From Phoronis australis (Eukaryota; Phoronida; Phoronidae): a stretch of 46,008 nt of DNA. The stretch lies in the NCBI GenBank assembly GCA_002633005.1, contig NMRA01000560.1:155399-201406 (forward strand). Direction: 5' to 3'. Under the pieces are notes generated by a model. The model worked only from the letters and a program-made list of their open reading frames with translations, searched no databases and had not been told where the DNA came from. Made by a program: the position numbers and the translations under genes. This document shows positions 10,501-20,094 of this stretch, piece by piece (position 1 is the first letter of the stretch; each line of letters starts with the position of its first letter).

Positions 10501-12810
10501 GTTCATTCTTTACAAGGTGAGTTCACGGTTTTACGTTATCCTATCGAGAGTCAACTATTATTAAAATCTCTTGGTCTATTTACACCGACATCTTGTCTAT
10601 TTACACTGTTACGACGTTTTGGTCGCTCTATTCTCCGGCCATCGTCAGGTGTTTCTGCGTTCTTAGAACGAGCACGGATATGTGCTACACTCATCATGGT
10701 GTGATTGTTTTGCCCAAGGCTAAATGGGTGAACGTTACGCACATAAATTACTTGCGTAAGTTAATTTAAAATAATCGTGGTGCATTAAGTCATTATTACT
10801 TTACGGCCTAAAGTAATTATTTAAGGCGTTAAAAGTTTCTTTACATCATAAACAATTACTTTACGCCGCAAAAATTACTTTACGTCTCTACCAAGAATTA
10901 AATTACGCACCTAATTTACGTCCATAACTTTCAACTATTTGGCCAACGATAGATATAATAGCAAAACCTTTTCGCCCGCATCACCACTGCACGAACCCTG
11001 TCGCTGTGCTACCCGAGACGGACCCCATCTGCTACGTTCAATTGACATATTTTGCTTCCGGGTTTATTTTACGAAAAGCGAAGACGTGCTTTCAAGTATG
11101 GAATTAAACCTAAAGCCATTCTAAAACAAAATTATAAAAAACAAATCCGGTATGATTTTGCTCGTCTCACGTGTGTTATCGTTTGAAAATATGAGCAGAA
11201 TTCATTTAAGAAGCGCTATTCAGATGTAATGTTTCCTTGTTTTTGTTTTGAGGTGGGCGGTCTTTCCTACAGCAGTCGATTTACTCATCCAAAGCGTTAG
11301 GCACGTTTGAAGATTTACCAGATATTGTGTATATCTAAATGTCAGACTTGCTCCAAAAGCTTAGGGCTTGACGACAGTGGCGAAACATTATTTGCTTTAC
11401 AGATTTAAGTGATCTATCCGGCCATTATGACGGCCATCTGTTTGACAATACACATTCACAAACTGTGTATGATTATATAATCTAATGTACACTCAAATAA
11501 TTTCATTGGGTAATTAATTACCTGTATTTCCAGAGGAAAAAGATGAACTCCCAGATGTGGGCGCCCTTCGCCGTTGGTGTTGGTCGTGTACACAAAAAAG
11601 AAGACAAAAATTTCCTCTTTGTTCCTATAGTGCTTTACTTGTTACGCCTGTGGGGCACTTTAAGGTTTTTCCTACAGTTTCAGCCGGATCCGTGTGCGTC
11701 ACTAGTATTACTACCACTGCAGGTAGGTTACGCTATTTTCATGTCACCTTTCTGTGTAGGTGGCGCTGTGATAGAGGGCACACTAAGGATGAACTCCTCT
11801 TTGACACTCAAGGGGAACGCGTCGCCTTTTCATTGGGTGTTCTGTTAACGCGTTCCCATTGTCGCACATGCGACTGAACGTTGTGTGTGAAACTGCTCCA
11901 ATAAAAGAAATATGAGTAAATTTTGACTAGTTCGTTTCAAGTTGACATGTTTTAATTCATTGAAAAGTACTGAGCCTGGAAAATGATATACAAATACAGC
12001 CATTTCAGTACATGGGTATGCACAATAGCATACAATAAATAACACCTTTCACTAAGTATAATAAAACTGATACCGAAGTGTGTATGTGACACAAAATCGT
12101 CAATTATCACCCAAATCTGCCATGTCCTTGGTATCACATAAACCATCAAGCCCAAAACACTCGATTATAAAAAGAGTTGGGAAGTACACTGTACATATTT
12201 ACCGTTCTTTACCAATCTGAAGCATTCTATCATGAGTTGTACCTGAAGAGCGAAAGGTTAAAACGCCTAGACAGTGAAAACCGAATCCAATGATCAGCGA
12301 ATTGCCTTTTTTCTTTCAGAACACTCTCAAAATCAAACAAAGTGTCCATTTGTCATTCGTAGTGTCCACACGCAGCCCAACTCTCAAAATGCCTAGCCAA
12401 ACACAACAACTACCAAATTTCTAATGGATTTGGGGAGGTACTAAATTCACTTGTGGCTCACCCTGTATTCAAAGTGTGAGGCTGCGCAGTAGCCTCATTT
12501 CTATCTCCAAAATAGATAACATCTTGCAGAAATGGCTTGCTCTGAATGTATAGGCTATAACAACGTGCCCCATCGACTGGAGCCAACACGGAAGGTTTAA
12601 CATTTATTTTTATTTCATTTTCAGGGTTATGGCGACAGCGGACAGGCTTTCTGGAACTTCATTATATTTTTTGTATTGGACAGTAGTGTACGAAGCCAGT
12701 GCTGTCCTTCTAAATATTTTCAGTTCTCCTATGACTACGACAACTCGACTTCAACGGCCAATCTGGAGTCGGAGGAAACGGGGGGCAGGGAGGCAAGCGC
12801 CTTCCAATAA
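7115..12810 (+). CDS. GPR157: GPR157-like G protein-coupled receptor, copy 1 (complete, four exons)
   Basis: This is a seven-transmembrane receptor of the GPR157 group, related to Dictyostelium cAMP-receptor-like GPCRs. Mammalian GPR157 is reported as Gq-coupled and ciliary. Exons 7115-7592, 10293-10516, 11534-11722 and 12625-12810 join without a stop into about 358 residues (human is about 335), in phases 1, 0, 0 with GT-AG borders. The start ATG sits in CACCATGG. N-glycosylation sequons are at N18 and N26. Approximate helices are TM1 33-55, TM2 66-89, TM3 108-137 (SFFWTAAIS), TM4 147-169, TM5 208-231, TM6 260-282 and TM7 289-317. WCW at 184-186 marks extracellular loop 2, as WCW does in human GPR157. 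The short tail is serine/threonine- and glutamate-rich. A paralogue lies downstream on the same strand. No ligand can be inferred. Confidence 0.9.
7593..10292 (+). other. Intron 1 of GPR157-like copy 1
   Basis: This 2.7-kb intron lies between a GTAATT donor and a TTTTCTCTTTAG acceptor. Its second half contains a degenerate tandem repeat of about 197 bp (see 8930-9710). No coding content is supported; the open frames across 8842-9142 belong to the repeat region. Confidence 0.8.
8930..9710. repeat. Degenerate tandem repeat, period about 197 bp
   Basis: Landmarks recur at near-constant spacing. CAAATAAGTTTCT (about 9164) recurs as CAAATAGGTTTCT (about 9360), followed each time by GAGACAAC. GTATCTTTG recurs at about 9122 and 9320. 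TCGTATTCTGCG occurs in the units near 9215 and 9665, with decayed versions between. At least three diverged units are visible. It looks like an old local satellite inside the intron. Confidence 0.6.
10293..10516 (+). CDS. GPR157: GPR157-like copy 1, exon 2 (end of TM4, loop 2, TM5)
   Basis: This 224-base exon completes codon 160 and adds 74 codons. It encodes the end of TM4 (AAIVTVAATTK), extracellular loop 2 with GSWCWI, and TM5 (WEITVYVLTALNYFLLKF). It ends LYK at a GTGAGT donor in phase 0. The loop sequon NLT is not shared with the second copy. Confidence 0.9.
10517..11533 (+). other. Intron 2 of GPR157-like copy 1
   Basis: This intron of about 1 kb runs from a GTGAGT donor to a GTATTTCCAG acceptor. 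An AT-rich stretch at 10741-10925 repeats a short unit (TTACTTTACG, at least three times). No exon or element is supported. Confidence 0.75.
11534..11722 (+). CDS. GPR157: GPR157-like copy 1, exon 3 (loop 3 and TM6)
   Basis: This exon has 63 codons in phase 0. KKEDKNFLFVP marks the end of intracellular loop 3, and IVLYLLRLWGTLRFFLQF is TM6. These match KQEDKNFLYVP and LLYLLRFWGTIRFVLSF in the second copy. The exon ends LLPLQ at a GTAGGT donor. The first 20 residues differ strongly between the copies, as expected for a loop that contacts G proteins. Confidence 0.9.
11723..12624 (+). other. Intron 3 of GPR157-like copy 1
   Basis: This 0.9-kb intron is bounded by GTAGGT and a pyrimidine-rich TTTCATTTTCAG acceptor. 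I see no further feature in it. Confidence 0.75.
12625..12810 (+). CDS. GPR157: GPR157-like copy 1, exon 4 (TM7 and tail)
   Basis: The exon begins GYGDSGQAFWNFIIFFVLDSS, which is TM7 and closely matches the second copy. After VRS come a CC pair (possible palmitoylation), an aromatic YFQFSYDYD stretch, and an S/T/E-rich end finishing ASAFQ, then TAA at 12808-12810. This frame is easily missed because another frame is open across the same bases. Confidence 0.88.
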   Translation, partial: GYGDSGQAFWNFIIFFVLDSSVRSQCCPSKYFQFSYDYDNSTSTANLESEETGGREASAFQ

Positions 12811-13838
12811 TTTGCAGGCATCACGCCAACCGGCATAGGCGTGGGGTCGGGGGCAGCCAACACGGAGGGCCCTGGCCAGGTCATTGGTGTTAGTGGCCCC
12901 ATTCATTGCGGCATAGATAGTCTAAGCACAAGTGAAAATTTGCACTCTTTTATTCATAAAAATCGAGAGCATATTAATTCACAGGATTTTCAAATTCAAG
13001 AAGACAATTTTAGGGAATGCAAAACTATATCTCTGCTGGGACACCTCTCTGCCACTGCAAGGGATGGTTAAGTCATCTAGTACTGCTCTCGTTTTTTCTC
13101 GAAATTGTATTCACTTGATAAAAATTGAGAACTTGATATTATTAATCGCTGCTCATCACCTGTTTTCTGACATTTTAGATCGTTTCAAATTTAATGGCCC
13201 ACTCCTTGGAGAGCCCGTTGATGGCATCCATGCTGCCACCAAGTTCGTTATTTTTATTGACAATGTCTTAAGGGGCTCCTTACGGAGAGAGGGTCCCATC
13301 ATATAACCGGTTGCTTCTGTTCTTCTGTTTCTGAACCAACATGGATTCATGATCATTCCTTTAACTTATTAGCAGGGTGAAGTTGAGCAAATCTCTATCA
13401 TTCAATCTCCAAACATATGTAGCAGAATATTCTAGACAATTGTGCCTATCTGAAATAACGCTCACAGACATTGAGGAAATTCTGACGGTTCTAAAGAGTG
13501 TCCAAAAATGTACTCACAAGTCAAATGACATTACGTGTAAATGCATTGTTTATTGACTTCAGAACTATATTAATATTTTAGTTCACAAACATGAGATCAA
13601 AAAAGGTTTTTAAAAGCCTTGAAATCAAATGAAGCACAATGCTTGCTCGCTAGGGAAGATTAATCGTCCTTGCACTTCATTAGTGATTTTTTCCACTGAA
13701 CTATTCATTTGCTTTTGCATAGTTTACAACATACAATTAATAACACGAGGACTCACAGTCACATACATACATCCGTGCGCACGTGTATATTAGTCGAGTA
13801 TATATCTGCAATATTTTTGTTACCCAAAAAATTAGGGT
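12811..13838. other. Intergenic, 3' flank of GPR157-like copy 1
   Basis: No gene is supported. I could not find a clear AATAAA close to the stop codon, so the 3' end is undefined. Open frames at 12841-13071 and 12932-13306 have no recognisable similarity. Confidence 0.4.
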
Positions 13839-14073
13839 GCTCCGTCGAAATTGGAATCCCGCTGTAAAACAGATGTCCCGGAGTCGAACACAGGACTGTT
13901 GCACCTTCAAAACAGTTAACTAGCCCGAAAAACACGAACCCCGACCCATGCACACACCTAGCCTTTAATATGGGGGGGCTCGAATTTCTGGCGATGTGGA
14001 CCTTTTGCTGACAAAAAAGCGGCAGGACTAAAAACGGGGTACCACCGTCAGAACTATGACCTATGCGTCTGCG

Positions 14074-14164
14074 CCTTTTTAGTGGACTTTTGTCTCGTTT
14101 TCTTGGACTTTTTCTTTCTCTGAGGCGGACTTTTTTTGCCCACTTCGCCAAATGGGACCCCCTG
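14074..14164 (+). repeat. Dispersed repeat copy a, related to 16898-16990
   Basis: This roughly 90-bp block has a diverged direct copy at 16898-16990. They share TGGACTTTTGTCTCGTTT, a TTTCTCTG(A/G)GGCG segment and TTTTTGCCCA followed by TCGCCAAATGGG. It is probably a fragment of an old mobile element. Confidence 0.6.
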
Positions 14165-14593
14165 GGTGCGTGCATGCCCTGACCTTTAAGACACGACCTC
14201 GACCTTCAAAACAGAAACCCCGGAAACTGGAGAGCTTGAAAAACTGTATAATTTTCCAAATTTTCTGAGACGATGCCAGTAGCCTCAAACTTTGAGTTAA
14301 AGCATCTTCAAGTACTTTCCAGTTTCTGTATTTCTTTGTTAGGAATTTTCAGTAATAAAACGTAACTTATAATTGACTTTGTTATTTTCTTTTTATCGGT
14401 AAAATTCGTGCAACTTGTCTGTGGGCGAATTTCCACATAATGTGTACTTTCCACACGTTGTTATCCACTGATGTTGATCTATGGGTTGCACGTACTGTAT
14501 GGGCTGTCATTTGGTATTGATCCGACTTGAATACACAAAACCACACAGCGGCTCTTTAGTACAATAGCCAATGTCCTATTTCTGTGTCAGGGG

Positions 14594-14717
14594 GTAGGTA
14601 GGCGCCCAAAGCCCACCGTACCACCTTGAGCACTGAACGTAACTTACGGTGGGTAGGCGCTACGTTCAAATGCCAAAAGGTGGTTGGCTGCGCCTACGTG
14701 CGCCTACGCCCCACTAC
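14594..14717 (+). mobile_element. MITE-like element copy (GTAGGCGC family), plus orientation
   Basis: The same unit lies inverted at 35699-35824 at roughly 90% identity by eye. Common blocks include CCCAAAGCCCACCGTACCAC, CGTAACTTACGG and CCAAAAGGTGGTTGGCTG. Both ends contain GTAGGCGC in inverted orientation, suggesting short terminal inverted repeats. It is about 125 bp long and non-coding. Confidence 0.7.
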
Positions 14718-15777
14718 AGCACTGTTGTTAACTCGGTGAATATTCAATTAATTTCAGATTGTTTAATTAGTTTCTCCAAATTTCAAAAATGAAAAACAAA
14801 AATATTATTTCGACTTTCCAGTGCCATTGTTGATTAATTCCTTTAAATTTCTTTACAATTGGCTACATTTCAGGGCTCGTCAATTTACTGGTCGAGAATA
14901 CATTATTTCCGACATAAAATTTCAGGATTTTGAAATGGACCGCAAGAATTATTCACTCAAAAGAACTGCACCGTCACCAATGTCACCCTAACCGTTCTTG
15001 TTCTCAAAAAAGTTTAATTGAACTTCTCGTCGATCATTGAAACGGAATTTTGAATCGGACGGTGATTAGGTATTATTCTCTTGAGACAAACACTGTTCGA
15101 CAAAAAGTGCGGGAGTGGTGTTTCGGTCCCTGGGTACCCCGTCCGATACCCGGGGTTCTAGTGTTAAAGGTCGGGGTTCGTCATTTTCGGGCTGGTTAGC
15201 TGTTTTGAAGGTGCGGGCGTCTGTTTTCGACTCCAACATATTTGTTTAAATTTCGATGGAACGCCTTGAAAATGATGAGCCATGATTTTCATTGTTCGTT
15301 GGTATATGATTGTTTAAAGGACACTTTCTGGTTCTACAACTATAAATAATTTTTACACAGCAAAAATACCTAGTTTTATTATGACTTTGTTATAATTATC
15401 TTTTTAACAATATTTCGAAAATCAGCATCTTTGTATTTAAATGTATACCCTTCTTAGCCAACAGCCAAGCACTTGACACATGACAGAAAATTGTCAGTCA
15501 TATAACATCCAACAACATGTGTTCTGGAACGGCTTCTCTGTCTACACTACAGAAGGTATAATAATTTTCACAATCATGTTTTGCTCTTGGGCTACTAAAC
15601 AAAACCCATGCGTCGAAGCTCGCTTCCAGAGATATATAGGAGACCACAGGTTGGCGTAAGTTGGTCATTTATTATGAGTGGACTCTTGGTACAAAACAAT
15701 GCAAGAGGGTAGATAAATAGTAGCAAAATAACATTATCTCTGGAAAGATGGACAATAAAAAACCGCAACACTGGGGG

Positions 15778-15795
15778 AAGGGAGAGAGAGAGAGA
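15778..15795. repeat. GA microsatellite
   Basis: A short run of (GA)n of about 18 bases. Confidence 0.7.
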
Positions 15796-16415
15796 AATGG
15801 CACGTCGTGTTGCGGGTGGTTGACTGCTGCGTAAGAGCAAAGACATACATGTACCTATGGGAAATGACAATTATCACCCTGTGAGAGTTGACGTACAATC
15901 AGCCAAGTCAAAAGCGGTTGTGCTAATGTATATTGGGAGTTGTAAAGTAAACAATAGTTTCTCAAAGCATGATAAAATTTGTTCTCTATTGTTTCAAAAC
16001 AGTTTTCGAAGCCCTGACGCACGTCTTGTTTTGAATTAGCGACAGGACTATGAGTAATTTTCTATATGCGAAAGAGATTTGTTCTATGAAATTGGTGTTA
16101 GAAGCAGTTTACTTCCCTCCTTGGAGATAATAAAATTCATCTCAGCTCAAAATACGCCACTGTTGCATTTTCATCTAGAATGTGAAAATAACCGATTTTC
16201 CAAGTTTGCATGGAAGCCGATCATCCCACCGAAATCAGGGGTCAATTTAAGTCCTAAAGGTAGTATACATGTAAACTAACACCAGTGGTGTATTTACTTA
16301 GAACTGGACACAAAACAGAGAGCTTGATGGTACTCCGGTAAATTTTCCTACGACTCACAATAGTGTGTGCACGTGCAATGAAACGTGTACATTGCTGTCA
16401 CGCGGATTTCACAAA

Positions 16416-16566
16416 CATGGGCGGAGCAGCGCTGAAAAAAGTGGGGGGAGTGGCTATGGCCGCCCCAACCCACTATGGTGCGCCGCTCATCGGTCACATG
16501 GGCGGCGGACCACTGTAATACTGGGGGGATATAGCTTCCCCAGCCTCCTAAGCTGCGCCGCCCATG
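16416..16566. mobile_element. 151-bp MITE with 5-bp target-site duplication
   Basis: The ends are inverted: CATGGGCGGAGCAGC on the left and the complement of CATGGGCGGCGCAGC on the right. ACAAA flanks both sides directly (16411-16415 and 16567-16571), as a 5-bp target duplication would. The interior is GC-rich and palindromic in part, with no coding capacity. It is a clean, relatively recent non-autonomous DNA transposon insertion. Confidence 0.75.
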
Positions 16567-16897
16567 ACAAAGGTGATGGTTATCATTTGCAGCTGTATAA
16601 AGGATAACATTTGGCTAGGAGAGCCCGCTGCTAGCCCTGAGCTGGGATGAGATTGGTATTTGAGTGCGATTACACGTTGCTGATAAAGTAATCAGCTTCA
16701 CTGATCTTTTAAAAAAATAATCGGCCAAGAAGCAATCTGTGCGGCAAAAAGCCGCACAATTTACCGGGTTTTTTTATAGAAATCATGCACGCATCCCCCT
16801 AAAAATAGTGGTTTCACGAATTTTTCAGAACGGGGGCCTTTTACTAAAAAACGGGTTACTTTCAGAGCTTTGAATTGAGCACTCTACGAGTTCCTGT

Positions 16898-16990
16898 CTT
16901 TTTAATGGACTTTTGTCTCGTTTCCTACCTTTCGGACATCTTGTTTCTCTGGGGCGAACCTTTTTGCCCAAATCGCCAAATGGGGGGCGA
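16898..16990 (+). repeat. Dispersed repeat copy b, related to 14074-14164
   Basis: This is a diverged direct copy of the block at 14074-14164. The 117-codon open frame at 16875-17228 overlaps it and is therefore not treated as a gene. Confidence 0.55.
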
Positions 16991-17368
16991 AGTTCTCGCC
17001 TGCATGGAATGCACGTCCACTCACATTATCTGCACTGTGCTACTAAACACTGAGACCGGAAAAATTTACACGACGAACACTATCTTAAATCGGACGTCAA
17101 AAGCAATGACTAGCAATTTTTGTGATTTTGATAACTGGGCTTCGTTTCTTCTGCTTCCTTTTCTTGCGAATCGTCTGTTTGTCGAAATATTTTTGAGCGG
17201 ACTCATCAAATGTCGTCGATTTCCATAACATATATGTTGCTTGGCAGTACCGGGTGAGCCGATGGACTTACTGTCCCGCCACCTTTTGGTTGAGTGGGAT
17301 ACAGTTTCCGACTTTATCATGTGATAGCTATTTCGGAAGTGTGACCTACTTTACACAATTAACTCTAG

Positions 17369-17510
17369 GTTAACCTCGACAGCGTTACTAGAGACACGTT
17401 TATGCCTCAAACATTTTCCTCGATGGAGTCATGTCTACGAAACAAAGCAGTGTGTAGGTGATGTGGAGCCCAGTGTAAAAGGCATCTACATCCTCTACTT
17501 GCAGATCAAG
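17369..17510 (+). CDS. Possible orphan exon (weak)
   Basis: Between an AACTCTAG acceptor and an AAG|GTGAGG donor lies an open 142-base stretch (phase 2 in, phase 0 out). It encodes 47 residues including HFPRWSHVYETKQC and VKGIYILYLQIK. The borders are good but there is no start codon, partner exon or family match. It may be an exon of an unseen gene or a chance open stretch. Confidence 0.15.
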
Positions 17511-19631
17511 GTGAGGAAACCCTGTGAACATTGGTAGAGTGGCCCATAACGCCTTACCCAGCTACATGTACGTTAATTGTTAATTCTGTGGCATTTTTCC
17601 GGCGTTACACCTGTATCTGTACTGTTCGTCATTCTCGCTGGTAAGACTTTGCCCTTAACGTGGTAGGGATTATTCTCTCAAATGCCTAACTATTTATAAT
17701 GCATGCATTTCTGGATATAACGTACAATTACGTGAATGTGTGAATACTTGAGGGTCACCCAGTACATGGCACGTAAACCGGGTTTAGCCTCATTCGTTGA
17801 CAACAACTCGGAGAAGATATGACGCGGCTTTTGTGGTTGTCAGTTTCTCGCAGAATGTAAGTTGTTCTTTCGAAGTCCAATTGGCTGTTGTGTAGCCCGG
17901 CTGCAGTGCCAAATGATGTTACAAACATGACCTCATACAAACGCTGTACAGTGCTCTAAATACTCGCAGTGTTTTACTACATGTATCTTACCAAGCAATG
18001 TTCTCCTATTTTCGACCAAGCTCTCTGCGCAGAATACTCAGAGAGTAAAGAGCTGGCAAGCCTTGCTGATTTTTCGACTTGAAACCCTGGGATGATCCAA
18101 GGAGATTTGAAAAATCTTTTAACTCCAAGTCTTCATTGCTCGCTGTGGTTAATCTCCTTCGTGTTCAACGACCCTGTTTTAATTTGATGGATATGTTGCA
18201 AAGTCTGACGTAGAATTCCGTGATCTAACCTATCTTAAGGCCATTGGGAAGTATTGTTTTTTCTGGTCCAACTTTCATTTACCCGGAATAGAAATACGTC
18301 TTGTAACGTACTGGTACGGCTAATAAATCATTCATAGGCGGATCCGGGGAGGTCAAGGGGGTTCGGACCCCCTTTTTCTTTTTTTTAGTGACATCAAATC
18401 TAGAATCTTCAAATTGTTGAGTTGGACCCCTTTTCAGAAAACCCTTGATCCGACCCTCCCTTTTAGAAAATCCTGGATCCTTCCGTGTCACAGCACTGTT
18501 TCTTGGAACTTCTAATCGCCTTACTGCATGATTTTTGCGTGCTTTGAATTATAAGCGTAATATGTTATCGTTTGGAAATAATCGTATCATTTGATAACAC
18601 ATCCAGATTGTGAAACTGCAGGAAAATATCTACCTCTCGTTTCGTTATTGCTTAACAGCACCAGGTTGTGTTCCAGTTACGGATTTCTGCGTGTGGGCAC
18701 TTTTAACGTATGATGCCTTGTATGGCTCAGAAGTGGATCGCTATTTTGGCAAATGTGTGCACGTTGGGTGAAAATGTTTATGGATCATATTTTTCCTATC
18801 ACAATAGAGGAGAGATATAAATAGGGGTCTTTTCATGAAACGTCCCTAATGTAAGGACTTAGTCCTCATTTGTCACAGTTTTCAATGAAATCGTGGTTCC
18901 CTTTTCACATGCATTATTAGAAAATTTCATAAGTAGAAGAGGAGCTCGTGAGAAATACAAATTAAAAGAAGGATGTATCATTAGTTCGTGCCCAAATTCT
19001 ACAAATGCGCTGAAAATTTAGGGGAGATGGTTGAGTCCCTATTGGGACTGTTTCATGCAACCAAAAACTCATCTGCTTTGACGCTTTTCATCTGCAGCTT
19101 TTCTCAAAGCAAAAATTATAGTGTTTAAACCACAAGTGATTTTTGTATTGACTTATCTTATCACACTGCGCAAGTGTAAAACAAATCAAGTCCGACATTT
19201 AAGTCACTTTCTTTATTTGCTACCATGGAAATGTAGTCACAGATAGTCTTGAAGCACTTTATACAAGAATTTCTCTTGGGATAAGTTTCCTGAAGAGTGA
19301 CTTGGCTTAAGTCAGAAATTTACCCTTACGCTCCAAACGGCTCTTTCCGAAAAACAATGTGATCTCACTTCAGATGAAAAGTGTCTGAGAGTAGTTCCAA
19401 AATTGATAATTAGCCAAACTTGTGTTAAACCTTGCTCGATTGTGTCTGTGTCAACAGCGAAGTGGAAGCGGAAGACAACATTATGCTTAAAGGAAACTTA
19501 TCACGAGTCACGTGATTGCAAACGTGCAACATCAACCATCAACGACATTTATTTTATCCTGTTATTTTTCAGACCAATGTACATTAAACAGAAGTGACAC
19601 TGCTAGCTAGTGACGTCATCTTTGCTCATCG
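17511..19631. other. Intergenic, upstream of GPR157-like copy 2
   Basis: There is no supported gene. At 18335-18490 lies a decayed piece resembling the CAGGGGCGGATC-type MITE ends (GGCGGATCCGGGG, then CCTGGATCC). A palindromic E-box-like TCACGTGA at 19508-19515 lies about 120 bases before the next start codon and might be regulatory, but this is weak. Confidence 0.35.
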
Positions 19632-20094
19632 ATGGATGTATATACCAAATTCGTCACGCATGCGCCGTTGGCGCCAGCCTTGATAAACAACACCGTCACA
19701 GACCTTACAAAAGTGTTGACCATCATTAGCTGTACCTCTTCCATTATTGGTGCTTTGGCAATTTTTGCCATTTATCTCAAGTGTCCCAGTATACGGACTA
19801 CGAGTAAGGAGCTCATAGTTTATCTCTCTGTTGCTGACCTCCTCACGGCGTCCGGCAACCTTGTTGGAATCGTGCGTTACATATCTACCGAAGCTAACGC
19901 CTCGTACATCTATGCAGGGAACAGTTCGGATCCATTGTGCATTGGACAAAGTGTTGTTACCACGTACTCCAGTATGTGTTCATTTTTCTGGACAGCTGCT
20001 ATATCGTTCTTCATCTTGATGCCCGTTGCCAGGCGCTACATGTTCGGACGGAAATTTCACGTCAGTTGTCACGTCATGTGCTGGTTTGTTCCAG
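19632..20094 (+). CDS. GPR157: GPR157-like copy 2, exon 1 (N-terminus to TM4)
   Basis: This exon encodes residues 1-154 plus the first base of a split glycine codon. The first ATG (19632) is used; another frame starts 4 bases later but is not coding. Conserved blocks are CPSIRTTSK, SVADLLTASGNLVG, TTYSSMCSFFWTAAIS and CHVMCWFVPG. The donor is CCAG|GTAAAA. Confidence 0.9.

Larger units (their letters stand above)
13839..15265. repeat. Inverted copies of a repeat, about 1.2 kb apart
   Basis: The left copy (about 13839-13970) is the reverse complement of the right copy (about 15161-15265). Shared blocks include TCGGGGTTCGT, TTTTCGGGCT, TAACTGTTTTGAAGGTGC or its variant, and AATTTCGA(C/T)GGA. 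The unit carries no gene. The long minus-strand open frame at 13759-14175 runs through the left copy and is probably repeat-derived. Confidence 0.65.

Noticed and set aside
12629-12838. 69-codon frame overlapping the last exon of the first receptor
   Set aside because: It is in the wrong frame; the spliced receptor frame reads TM7 and stops at 12810.
13759-14175. 138-codon minus-strand frame with basic SR/KR-like N-terminus
   Set aside because: The basic stretch comes from a dispersed repeat that recurs at 16898-16990; no gene context.
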